A program made the position numbers and the translations under genes. A stretch of DNA of 64,000 nt from contig NZ_CP132507.1 in the NCBI RefSeq assembly GCF_032191775.1, positions 3,435,001-3,499,000 of the forward strand. Direction: 5' to 3'. Below the pieces are notes generated by a model that worked only from the letters and a program-made list of their open reading frames with translations, did not search any database and was not told the DNA's origin. Numbering within the stretch: position 1 is the stretch's first letter; every line of letters starts with the position of its first letter. The DNA is from Rhodoferax mekongensis. Lineage in GTDB: Bacteria; Pseudomonadota; Gammaproteobacteria; Burkholderiales; Burkholderiaceae_C. Shown piece after piece: positions 19,214-26,358 of the stretch.

Positions 19214-20416
19214 TCAGCGACTCTGCAGCAAGCGCAACACGCTCACCCGGTAAGCCGCCACCGTGGGTAACAAAGCAGAGGCAAGCGACACGACAAGCGC
19301 CAGCGCGGGCACCACCCACAACCCGGCGGGCCAGACCATGCCGCCGATCAACAACGAGTTGTCCAGGCTGAGGAACAACGCCAGTGCCTGCGCAAAGCCC
19401 TGCCCGAGCAACACACCCAGCACGGCAGCCAGCAGCCCCAGCCACAGGGCTTCGCACAGCAGCAGCGTGGCCACTTTGGCGGGGGATGCGCCCAACATGC
19501 GCAGCAGGGCCAGATCGGTACGCCGCTCGCGCACGGCGCTCCACAGGGCAATGAACACGCTCAGGCCTGCGGTGAGCAATAGCACGCCGGCAAAGGCACG
19601 CAGCACATCAGTGCCCAGACCCAGAATGTTGAGCAAGCGGGTGATTTCCAGCGCTGGGGCGGCCGCTTGCATCTCGGTGCTGGTGTTTACATAACGCGGG
19701 AAGCTCAGGGCGGCCATGGGGGTTTTGTATTTCACCAGCGCCATGGTGATTTCGCGCTCTTCTTCCATGACCTTGCGGTCGTCATCGTCCACCGCGGTGT
19801 AGTCCTCGTGCACCTTCCACACCGAGGCGGTGTCGGTGAGGATCAGCCGGTCCAGCACGCTGCCACTGGGCTGCAGGATGCCAACCACGGTGTAGGCGTT
19901 CTCGCCGTGGGTGTGGCCACCTGCACCCAAGCCATGCGAGCCCACAAAAGTCTGGCCCAGCTGCAGGCCCATGCGTTTGGCAACCGCTGACCCCAGCACG
20001 GCTTGCATGGGCTGTGTCCACAGCGCACCCTGGGCGAGCTGCGCCTCGTAGTGGTCCACATAGGCCGTCGAGGTGCCCACGATGCGGTAGCCCGCAAAGT
20101 TGTCGCCCAGGCTGATGGGAATGATCTGCGCCACCAGCGGGTTCTTCGCCAGTTCATTCACCGCCTGAAGCGGCACGTTGCCCGGCGGCACGTCAATGTG
20201 CAACACGCCCGAGAGGATGAGCTGCATGGGGCTCCCCTTGGCGCCCACCACCACGTCGATGCCGGCCAAGTCACGGTCAAAAGCCTTGCTGAGTTGCGCC
20301 CCCACCAGCAACAAAAAGGTAATCGACGCCAGCCCCAGACTCAGCAGCAGAAGGTTGAGCGCAGCCCCCAGTGGACGGGACCACAGGTAGCGCCATGCAA
20401 AAAACAAGGTTTTCAT
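19214..20416 (-). CDS. ABC transporter permease, FtsX/MacB/LolC-like (PA4065-like)
   Basis: 400 residues from MKTLFFAWRYLWSRPLGAALN. The layout is the MacB/FtsX one: one N-terminal helix (about 18-40), a ~220-residue periplasmic domain, then three helices from about residue 275 (VLRAFAGVLLLTAGLSVFIALWSAVRERRTDLALLRMLGA and following). The periplasmic loop includes a histidine-rich bit (GAGGHTHGEN). Such mechanotransmitter permeases drive extrusion or lipoprotein movement rather than import. It follows the ABC ATPase by 4 bases, with a copy of the dispersed repeat across the junction. It is probably part of the zinc-starvation response by analogy with PA4065. Confidence 0.85.
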   Translation of the reverse strand: MKTLFFAWRYLWSRPLGAALNLLLLSLGLASITFLLLVGAQLSKAFDRDLAGIDVVVGAKGSPMQLILSGVLHIDVPPGNVPLQAVNELAKNPLVAQIIPISLGDNFAGYRIVGTSTAYVDHYEAQLAQGALWTQPMQAVLGSAVAKRMGLQLGQTFVGSHGLGAGGHTHGENAYTVVGILQPSGSVLDRLILTDTASVWKVHEDYTAVDDDDRKVMEEEREITMALVKYKTPMAALSFPRYVNTSTEMQAAAPALEITRLLNILGLGTDVLRAFAGVLLLTAGLSVFIALWSAVRERRTDLALLRMLGASPAKVATLLLCEALWLGLLAAVLGVLLGQGFAQALALFLSLDNSLLIGGMVWPAGLWVVPALALVVSLASALLPTVAAYRVSVLRLLQSR

Positions 20417-20418
20417 GA

Positions 20419-20473
20419 TGCTACGCTTTTGATAGCTGTTCGCGCACAAGCGACAGGCGCTGGAAGCCGATTT
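20419..20473 (+). repeat. Interspersed repeat, copy 3 (ATPase/permease junction)
   Basis: TGCTACGCTTTTGATAGC, then TGTTCGCGCA, then AGGCGCTGGAAGCCGATTT. The element covers the last ~17 codons and the stop codon (TAG, bases 20421-20423 on the minus strand) of the ATPase gene, so the repeat supplies the ATPase C-terminus. Confidence 0.7.
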
Positions 20474-21098
20474 GACCATCATCGGCGGGTGGAATCAGCT
20501 CCGCCACACGCGCGTCGTGGGTGGCAATCACCAGCGTGGCGCCGTGCCGGGCTGCGGTAGCGAGCAGCAGGCCCACGGCTTGTGCGGCGGCTTCGTCATC
20601 CAGGCTGGCGGTGGGCTCGTCGGCCAGCAGGACTTGGGGCTTGAGCAGCACCGCACGCGCCAGCGCCACCCGCTGCGCCTGCCCGCCGGAGAGCTGGCCG
20701 GGCAAGCGACCTGCCAGATCTGCAACTCCCAACGCATTCAGGGCAGTGTGTATGCTTGCGATATCTTCATCCCTGCCAGCGGCCCATTGCGCCATGGCCA
20801 GGTTTTGTTGCACGGTGAGCGCCTCACTCAAATGCAACTTTTGCGGCAAAAAACCGATGGCGCCCGCGCGCCAGGCGTCCGCCGCTGCACCACGCAAAGC
20901 GGCCACTTCCTGCCCCGCGACCTGCAGCGCGCCGGCAGACGGCGCCACCAAGGCAGCCACCAAGGCCAGCCAGGTGGATTTGCCGCTGCCCGAAGGGCCG
21001 CTGAGCAAGAGCACCGCGCCCTGGGGCACTTGCACATCCGGAAAACGCAACTCGCTGCCTCCTGAGTAGCGGTAGCGCAGGCCTTGGCTATGGATCAT
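20421..21098 (-). CDS. ABC transporter ATPase, MacB/LolD-type (PA4064-like)
   Basis: 225 residues from MIHSQGLRYRYSGG. It has Walker A GPSGSGKST (~34-42), signature LSGGQAQRVALARAVLL, Walker B VLLADEPTASLDDEAA and the switch His in VIATHDARV. Length and motifs fit the LolD/MacB/FtsE group that partners FtsX-type permeases such as the next gene. The ATG overlaps the zur stop (ATGA), so it is translationally coupled to zur. A longer open frame to 21296 is antisense-like Arg/Gly-rich sequence inside zur and is not used. Confidence 0.88.
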   Translation of the reverse strand: MIHSQGLRYRYSGGSELRFPDVQVPQGAVLLLSGPSGSGKSTWLALVAALVAPSAGALQVAGQEVAALRGAAADAWRAGAIGFLPQKLHLSEALTVQQNLAMAQWAAGRDEDIASIHTALNALGVADLAGRLPGQLSGGQAQRVALARAVLLKPQVLLADEPTASLDDEAAAQAVGLLLATAARHGATLVIATHDARVAELIPPADDGQIGFQRLSLVREQLSKA

Positions 21099-21622
21099 GC
21101 GGCGGGCCCTGCGTTCGCACTGGCAGATGCAGCACCCGTGGCGCAGTCCGCGCACACGCCCTTCACCGCAAAGTCGAGGTGCATGTCGGTGTAGCCCAGT
21201 GCCCGCAGGGATTCGATGGCGGTTTGTGCCGCTTTCTCCAGATCCACCGCATGCAGGGCACCGGCCAAGGGGCTGTCGCGGTGGCAGGTCTGGCACTCAA
21301 AGTGCGGCGTGGCATGCACGCTGGCCGGCATGGCCTGGTAGCGGCGCACACGCTGGCTGTCCACCCGGCACAACAGCAGGCCTACCTGCGTCAGGCGGTC
21401 TATCAGGCGGTAGAGGGTGACGCGGTCCAACGGCTCGGCGTGGTCACCGGCCAAAGACTCCTGCAACTGCGCATGGGTGTAGCTGGTGTCGGGGTGGGCC
21501 AACAGCCAGCCCAACACGCGGCGCGCAGCGGCCGTACGGCGCAGGCCGTGGGCCGACAAGAGCGCGTCAATCGGGTCGTCACCCTTGAGCACGGGCGGGG
21601 CCGGTGGGTACACAGAAGCCAT
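21095..21622 (-). CDS. zur: Fur-family regulator, zinc type (Zur)
   Basis: 175 residues from MASVYPPAPP. A winged helix (LLSAHGLRRTAAARRVLGWLLAHPDTSYTHAQLQESL...DRVTLYRLIDRLTQVGLL) is followed by the dimerisation domain. Two structural zinc Cys pairs are seen, C110-xx-C113 and C157-xx-C160, plus metal-site residues HFEC. Divergence from znuC and three palindromes in the shared promoter identify it as Zur rather than Fur or PerR. An ATG 11 codons upstream (21655) lies inside the first palindrome, so 21622 is the preferred start. It heads an operon with the ABC ATPase, permease, small Cys protein and DUF3299. Confidence 0.85.
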   Translation of the reverse strand: MASVYPPAPPVLKGDDPIDALLSAHGLRRTAAARRVLGWLLAHPDTSYTHAQLQESLAGDHAEPLDRVTLYRLIDRLTQVGLLLCRVDSQRVRRYQAMPASVHATPHFECQTCHRDSPLAGALHAVDLEKAAQTAIESLRALGYTDMHLDFAVKGVCADCATGAASASANAGPAA

Positions 21623-21639
21623 CAGAACATCCTCGAAAA

Positions 21640-21708
21640 TGCAATTCAGTTGCAATAGTTATTTAAATGCAACCAAGTTGCGTTAGACTATATCGCAATT
21701 TAGTTGCA
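21640..21708. promoter_or_regulatory. Three tandem Zur-box candidates between zur and the znu operon
   Basis: Three 15-base palindromes share the form TGCAA-N5-TTGCA: TGCAATTCAGTTGCA (21640-21654), TGCAACCAAGTTGCG (21668-21682) and CGCAATTTAGTTGCA (21694-21708). Their centres are 28 and 26 bases apart, near 2.5 helical turns. They fill the divergent promoter of zur and the znu genes, so one set of sites could repress both operons. Assignment to Zur is by position. Confidence 0.75.
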
Positions 21709-21723
21709 TTATGAGATTGCTTT

Positions 21724-21873
21724 GTGACAGTTCCCCGCCCTACCCGCCAACTTTACAAACGCCCCGGATTCCTGGCCCTGCCCGCATGGCAGCGCGTAAT
21801 GATCACCCTGCCGGCCCTTGCCCTGCTCTGGCTGGGCGTGTGGTGGGCCAGCCTAGAAGCCGCACCGCTGTGA
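21724..21873 (+). CDS. 49-residue single-pass membrane peptide, leader ORF of the znu operon
   Basis: A short frame from GTG 21724 to TGA 21873 encodes MTVPRPTRQLYKRPGFLALP and then a membrane helix (about residues 24-44, VMITLPALALLWLGVWWASL). It begins 16 bases after the third Zur box. Its stop overlaps the GTG start of znuC (GTGA), so ZnuC translation would be coupled to it. A basic N-terminus before the helix predicts N-in topology. The function is unknown; it may be an accessory subunit or only a coupling leader. Start codon choice is uncertain. Confidence 0.5.
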   Translation: MTVPRPTRQLYKRPGFLALPAWQRVMITLPALALLWLGVWWASLEAAPL

Positions 21874-22688
21874 GCGCGCCAAGCCCACCCGCAGCCATGG
21901 CGTTGCACAACCTGACGGTGAGCTACCGCCGCCATCCGGCCCTGCACCATGTGAGTGGCCACTTTGCCCGGGGCTCTCTCACCGCCGTGATCGGCCCCAA
22001 CGGCGCAGGCAAAAGCACCCTGCTCAAAAGCCTGGCCGGCTTGGTCAAGCCAGAGCGGCCTGCCCACATGGAACGCGCACCGGGTTTGCGTCTGGCCTAC
22101 CTGCCGCAGCACAGCGAGCTGGACCGCAGCTTCCCGCTGGACGTGCGGGACTGCGTGCTCATGGGCCTCTGGGCCCAAACAGGCGCACTCGGCAGCGCCA
22201 GCCCGGCCATGCTGGCACGGGTGGATGCGGCGCTGGAGGCCGTGGGCTTGCAGGGCTTCGAGGCCCGCCCTGTGGGCACGCTCTCCAGCGGGCAGTTGCA
22301 GCGCGCCCTGTTTGCCCGCCTGCTGGTGCAGGACGCCGACATCATCCTGTTGGACGAACCCTTCAACGCGGTGGACAGCAAGACCACCGCCGGCCTGCTG
22401 ACACTGGTGCAACAGTGGCACCGCCAGGGCCGCACCGTGGTCGCCGTGCTGCATGACGACGCGCAAGTGAGGGAGCACTTCCCCCAGACCCTGTTGCTGG
22501 CGCGCGAGTGCATTGCCTGGGGTGCCACGACCGAGGTGCTGACAGAAGCCAACCTCCAGCGAGCCCGCGCCATGGCCGAAGCCTGGGACGAGACAGCCGC
22601 CATCTGCGACATCGACGGCGAAGTCAACGGCCTGGACTTCGACACCCTGCTGGCCCGGCGACTGGCCGCCACCCCCACCACCGTTTAA
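21870..22688 (+). CDS. znuC: Zinc/manganese ABC transporter ATP-binding protein
   Basis: 272 residues from GTG 21870, which overlaps the stop of the 49-residue ORF; ATG 21897 is the alternative. It has Walker A GPNGAGKST, the D-loop partner LPQHSELDRSFPLDVRDCVLMGLW (typical of Mn/Zn ABC ATPases), signature LSSGQLQRALFARLLV, Walker B IILLDEPFNAVD and H-loop VLHD. It powers metal import through ZnuB. It belongs to the operon 49-aa ORF-znuC-znuB-znuA under the Zur boxes. Confidence 0.9.
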   Translation: MSAPSPPAAMALHNLTVSYRRHPALHHVSGHFARGSLTAVIGPNGAGKSTLLKSLAGLVKPERPAHMERAPGLRLAYLPQHSELDRSFPLDVRDCVLMGLWAQTGALGSASPAMLARVDAALEAVGLQGFEARPVGTLSSGQLQRALFARLLVQDADIILLDEPFNAVDSKTTAGLLTLVQQWHRQGRTVVAVLHDDAQVREHFPQTLLLARECIAWGATTEVLTEANLQRARAMAEAWDETAAICDIDGEVNGLDFDTLLARRLAATPTTV

Positions 22689-22696
22689 GGATGCCC

Positions 22697-23587
22697 ATGG
22701 ATTTGCTGTTGGGCCCGGTGTGGGAGGCTTTGATTTCCCCGTTTGCCGAATTCGCTTTCATGCGCCGCGCGCTGGTGGCCACGCTGGCGCTGTCACTGTG
22801 TGCTGCGCCCCTGGGCGTGTTTTTGACGCTGCGCCGCATGAGCCTCTTGGGCGACGCGCTCAGCCATGCGGTGCTGCCCGGCGTGGCCATCGGTTTCATG
22901 GTGAGCGGCTTGTCACTCACCGCCATGGCGCTGGGCGGCGTGGTCGCGGGCCTGCTGGTGGCGGGCATGGCCGGTGCGGTGAGCCGCTTCACGACCCTGA
23001 AAGAAGACGCCAGCCTGGCCGCCATTTACCTGGTGGCCCTCGCGCTGGGCGTGACCTTGATTGCGGGCCACGGTACGCAGCTGGACTTGCTGCACATCCT
23101 TTTCGGCAGCGCACTGGGCGTGGATGGCAATGGCCTGCTGTTGGTGGCCGGCGTGGCTACCTTCAGTGTCTTGGCGCTGGCGCTCATGTACCGCGGGCTG
23201 GTGCTGGAGACGTTTGACCCGGTGTTCCTGAGCGCCCACCGCAGCGGCGTACCGCCCTGGGTGTGGCAGCAGGGCTTTTTGATGCTGGTGGTGCTCAACC
23301 TGGTGGCCGGCTTTCAGACCCTGGGCACGCTCATGGCTGTGGGGCTGATGATGCTACCCGCCGTGAGTGCCCGCCTGTGGCACGACACACTGCCCGCGCA
23401 ACTGCTCAACGCCAGCGTGCAAGCGGCGCTAGCCGGCGTGAGCGGGCTGCTGCTGTCCTACCACTTCGACACGCCCTCGGGCCCCACCATCATCGGCTGC
23501 GCAGGGGCGCTCTATGCCGCCTCTTTGTTGCTTGCGCCCGGCGGCTGGCTACCCCGCCGCTGGATGCGGTCCCACCGCGTAGCCTGA
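22697..23587 (+). CDS. znuB: Zinc/manganese ABC transporter permease
   Basis: 296 residues from ATG 22697 (AAGG six bases upstream; ATG 22691 is too close to it). About eight or nine hydrophobic helices. Family landmarks are FMRRALVATLALSLCAAPLGVFLTLRRMSLLGDALSHAVLPGVAIGF and the C-terminal FQTLGTLMAVGLMMLPAVSARLW. It forms the membrane channel for ZnuC and ZnuA. It follows znuC by 8 bases. Confidence 0.92.
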   Translation: MDLLLGPVWEALISPFAEFAFMRRALVATLALSLCAAPLGVFLTLRRMSLLGDALSHAVLPGVAIGFMVSGLSLTAMALGGVVAGLLVAGMAGAVSRFTTLKEDASLAAIYLVALALGVTLIAGHGTQLDLLHILFGSALGVDGNGLLLVAGVATFSVLALALMYRGLVLETFDPVFLSAHRSGVPPWVWQQGFLMLVVLNLVAGFQTLGTLMAVGLMMLPAVSARLWHDTLPAQLLNASVQAALAGVSGLLLSYHFDTPSGPTIIGCAGALYAASLLLAPGGWLPRRWMRSHRVA

Positions 23588-23647
23588 GCCACGCCCCATC
23601 CGCATTTCTTTTCTATTTCGACTCCACAACCCAACCTGCATACCACC

Positions 23648-24589
23648 ATGACTGCATTCGACACCCTCTCGCTCTCCGCCCTGCCCCGCCGTTTTCTTTT
23701 GGCCAGTGCCACCGCCCTGACCTTGCTGGGCAGCCAAGCCTTCGCCGCTGACAAGCTGCCGGTGACCGCCAGCTTCAGTATCCTGGGCGATCTGGTGCGC
23801 GTGGTCGGTGGCGACCGGGTGGCCGTCACCACCTTGGTCGGCCCCAATGAAGATGCCCATGTATTTGAAGCCAAGCCCACTGACGCCAAAACATTGTTGG
23901 AATCCAAACTGGTCGTCACCAACGGATTGGGCTTTGAACCCTGGGCTGCCAAACTCATCAAGTCAGCAGGCTACAAAGGCGAGACTGTGGCAGCCACCAA
24001 AGGGGTGAAGCCACGACATATGGAAGAAGAGAAAGGCCACGCCGGCCACGCCCATGAAGAGACCGACCCGCACGCCTGGCAAAACCCCAACAACGTGGTG
24101 CTATACGTGCGCAACATTGCCGCCGGCTTGGCCAAGGTGGACGCCGCAGGTGCTGCCACGTACCAGGCCAACGCAGAGGCCTATGTGAAAGAGCTGCAGG
24201 CGCTGGACAGCTGGACCAAAGCGCAGATCGCCACCATCCCGGCAGACAAACGCAAGGTCATTACCTCGCACGACGCATTTGGCTACTTTGCAGCGCAGTA
24301 CGGCGTGAAATTTCTGGCGCCCCAGGGTGTGAACACCGAAGCCGAGCCCAGCGCCAAACAAGTGGCCCAGCTGATCAAGCAAATCCAGCGCGAAAAAATC
24401 CGCGCGGTGTTTGTGGAAAACATGAGCAACCCCAAGCTGGTCGCCCAGCTCAGCAAAGACGCCGGTGCCACCCTGGGCGCCAGCCTGTATGCCGACGCAC
24501 TGTCCACTGCCGACCAGCCCGGTGCCACCTACCTGCAAATGATGCGCCACAACGTGACGCAGCTGGTGGCTGGGATGAAGTTGAACTGA
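23648..24589 (+). CDS. znuA: Zinc-type ABC transporter periplasmic binding protein
   Basis: 313 residues. Signal peptide to about LGSQAFA (residues 1-33), then TASFSILGDLVRVVGGDRVAVTTLVGPNEDAHVFEAKPTD with the first metal His. A short His-rich loop (EEEKGHAGHAHEETDPHAW) precedes the second metal His. VITSHDAFGYFAAQYG and VFVENMSNPKL follow as in cluster A-I binding proteins. The His-rich loop and Zur context favour zinc over manganese. Last gene of the znu operon, 60 bases after znuB. Confidence 0.9.
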   Translation: MTAFDTLSLSALPRRFLLASATALTLLGSQAFAADKLPVTASFSILGDLVRVVGGDRVAVTTLVGPNEDAHVFEAKPTDAKTLLESKLVVTNGLGFEPWAAKLIKSAGYKGETVAATKGVKPRHMEEEKGHAGHAHEETDPHAWQNPNNVVLYVRNIAAGLAKVDAAGAATYQANAEAYVKELQALDSWTKAQIATIPADKRKVITSHDAFGYFAAQYGVKFLAPQGVNTEAEPSAKQVAQLIKQIQREKIRAVFVENMSNPKLVAQLSKDAGATLGASLYADALSTADQPGATYLQMMRHNVTQLVAGMKLN

Positions 24590-24596
24590 TGCCCGT

Positions 24597-24652
24597 TTTT
24601 GCTATACATTCAGGAGCTGCCTGCGCATATTTCGCGGGCGGCGCCCCGACTT
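24597..24652 (+). repeat. Interspersed repeat, copy 4
   Basis: An intergenic copy just after znuA: TTTTGCTATACATTCAGGAG, then CTGCCTGCGCATATTTC, then GCGGGCGGCGCCCCGACTT. It has the full bipartite structure of the family. Confidence 0.7.
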
Positions 24653-24678
24653 ATCGCAAAAATGTAGCCCCAGGCACC

Positions 24679-24876
24679 ATGGCAAACAACAAGGAATCGA
24701 ATTTCTGGCTCACCGCCCTCAAGCTCGCGGCTGGTGCATGTGCGCTGGCCGGCTTGGTATGGCTGTTGCTTTGGTACGCCGACAGTGTCAAAGAAAGCCA
24801 ACCGCTGACGGTTCCCCAGAAGCCCAAGCTGGACTGGGGCATCGCCAACGATTCCCCCATCCGCAATAACCGCTAA
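24679..24876 (+). CDS. Small single-pass membrane protein, unknown
   Basis: 65 residues from MANNKESNFW. One membrane helix (about residues 12-33, LKLAAGACALAGLVWLLLWYA) is followed by a short Pro/Lys-rich tail. No family recognised. It lies between znuA and msrA, separated from znuA by the repeat, so it is probably not part of the znu operon. A longer reading from 24589 runs through the repeat and is less likely. Confidence 0.5.
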   Translation: MANNKESNFWLTALKLAAGACALAGLVWLLLWYADSVKESQPLTVPQKPKLDWGIANDSPIRNNR

Positions 24877-24894
24877 GGCTCCACCAGCAAACGC

Positions 24895-25437
24895 TTAGGC
24901 TTTTTGCAAGCGCGCGAACGTTTTACGGAACTTCGCCACCTTGGGCGCCGCCACCGCCATGCAGTAGCCCTGCGTCGGATTGCGGGCAAAAAAGTCCTGG
25001 TGATAGGCCTCGGCGGGCCAGTAGTTTTGAACCGCAAGGACTTCGGTCACGATAGGTCGACCGTAGTGCCCGCTGGCGGTCAGCTCAGCGATGATGGCGC
25101 GGGCCACGGCCTCCTGCTCCGGGGTGGAGAAGTAAATGCCACTGCGGTACTGGGTGCCGGTGTCATTGCCCTGACGGTTCAGGGTAGTCGGGTCGTGAAT
25201 GACGAAAAAGATTTCCAGCAGCTCGCGGGTGCTCACCACCGCCGGGTCGTACACCAGCTTCACCACTTCATTGTGGCCGGTCGTCCCGGTGCACACCGCT
25301 TCGTAGCTGGGCTGGTGCAAGTGACCATTGCTGTACCCGGATTCGACATCGACCACCCCCATCACCTCGACAAACACAGCCTCAGTGCACCAGAAGCAAC
25401 CGCCTCCCAGGGTGATGGTTTGGTGTGTGGTGCTCAT
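24895..25437 (-). CDS. msrA: Peptide-methionine (S)-S-oxide reductase
   Basis: 180 residues from MSTTHQTITLGGGCFWC. The catalytic motif GCFWC (Cys14 nucleophile) is followed by VVDVESGYSNGHLHQPSYEAVCTGTTGHNEVVKLVYD and the acceptor segment TQYRSGIYF. It reduces methionine-S-sulfoxide with thioredoxin. The open frame extends upstream to 25635, but that stretch lacks MsrA similarity. Confidence 0.96.
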   Translation of the reverse strand: MSTTHQTITLGGGCFWCTEAVFVEVMGVVDVESGYSNGHLHQPSYEAVCTGTTGHNEVVKLVYDPAVVSTRELLEIFFVIHDPTTLNRQGNDTGTQYRSGIYFSTPEQEAVARAIIAELTASGHYGRPIVTEVLAVQNYWPAEAYHQDFFARNPTQGYCMAVAAPKVAKFRKTFARLQKA

Positions 25438-25615
25438 GGGGGACTCCTGAAAAGAATGGGGTTCATAGCGCCGTGGCACGATGCCCGGGCACACGCTCAG
25501 TCGGTTGAACGCCCTGAATCTTACGGAGGAGCCCGATTTCTTGGTGCGGCAAGGGCAATGCACAGACGGTTTGCACAACTTTGCACAAACATCCCTGCGC
25601 GGGAAACCACTTGGA

Positions 25616-25665
25616 TTGACACTCAGGGGCGGCACCGGTACATTAATAACCAGCCAGTCAGTAAT
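25616..25665 (+). promoter_or_regulatory. sigma70-type promoter and possible operator of the tetR-RND operon
   Basis: TTGACA (25616-25621) and TACATT (25639-25644) are separated by 17 bases. The following ATAACCAGCCAGTCAGTAAT region (about 25645-25665) covers the predicted transcription start and the 5' leader. That is a natural place for TetR autoregulation, although no strong dyad is obvious. Confidence 0.5.
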
Positions 25666-25667
25666 TT

Positions 25668-26354
25668 ATGCCAACCCTCCCCACCCTTTGTGACATTGCC
25701 TCTAGCGCGCGCGCCAAGCGCGAGCGGCGCAAAGACGCACGCCCGGGTGAGTTGCTGGCAGCCGCACTGGAACTGTTTGTGGAAAAAGGCTTTGCCGCCA
25801 CCCGCGCCGAAGAGGTCGCCAAGTTGGCCGGCGTGTCCAAGGGCACCTTGTTTTTGTATTTCTCCAGCAAGGAAGAGCTGTTCAAAGCAGTCGTACGCGA
25901 AAACATTTCGGGCCGCTTCTCCGAATGGAGCGCCGAGTTGGAAACCTTTGAAGGCAACAGCGCCGACCTACTGCGCTACTGCATGACTGCCTGGTGGGAA
26001 CGCGTGGGCTCTACCAAAGCATCCGGCATTTCCAAGCTGATGATGAGTGAAGCGGGCAATTTTCCAGAACTTGCTGCTTTTTACCAAGAGGAAGTCGTCA
26101 AACCCGGAAATGACCTGATCCGCCGCGTCTTGCAGCGGGGCGTGGATTCCGGAGAGTTCCGGCAGCTGAATGTGGAATACGGCGTTTACTTGTTGCTCGC
26201 CCCCATGATGTTTCTGGCCCTGTGGCGCCACTCCCTCGGCCCCTGCGTGGCGGGCAATGGGGAACTGGACCCCATTGCTTACCTGAACACCCATATCGAC
26301 AACCTGCTGCTGGGGCTGACAGTACGCACACCTGCCGCACCCAACGCCTCCTGA
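25668..26354 (+). CDS. TetR/AcrR-family transcriptional regulator
   Basis: 228 residues. The N-terminal helix-turn-helix GELLAAALELFVEKGFAATRAEEVAKLAGVSKGTLFLYFSSKEELFKAVV (about residues 27-75) is a textbook TetR domain. The C-terminal ligand domain includes CMTAWWERVGSTKASGISKLMMSEAGNFPELAAFY, common in regulators of RND pumps. It precedes the membrane-fusion gene by only 4 bases, so it is probably autoregulated and represses the whole efflux operon until an effector binds. Confidence 0.88.
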   Translation: MPTLPTLCDIASSARAKRERRKDARPGELLAAALELFVEKGFAATRAEEVAKLAGVSKGTLFLYFSSKEELFKAVVRENISGRFSEWSAELETFEGNSADLLRYCMTAWWERVGSTKASGISKLMMSEAGNFPELAAFYQEEVVKPGNDLIRRVLQRGVDSGEFRQLNVEYGVYLLLAPMMFLALWRHSLGPCVAGNGELDPIAYLNTHIDNLLLGLTVRTPAAPNAS

Positions 26355-26358
26355 CACT

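Noticed and set aside
21622..21655. Alternative zur start at 21655
   Set aside because: It would lie within the first Zur palindrome, leaving no room for a promoter and leader; the ATG at 21622 fits better.
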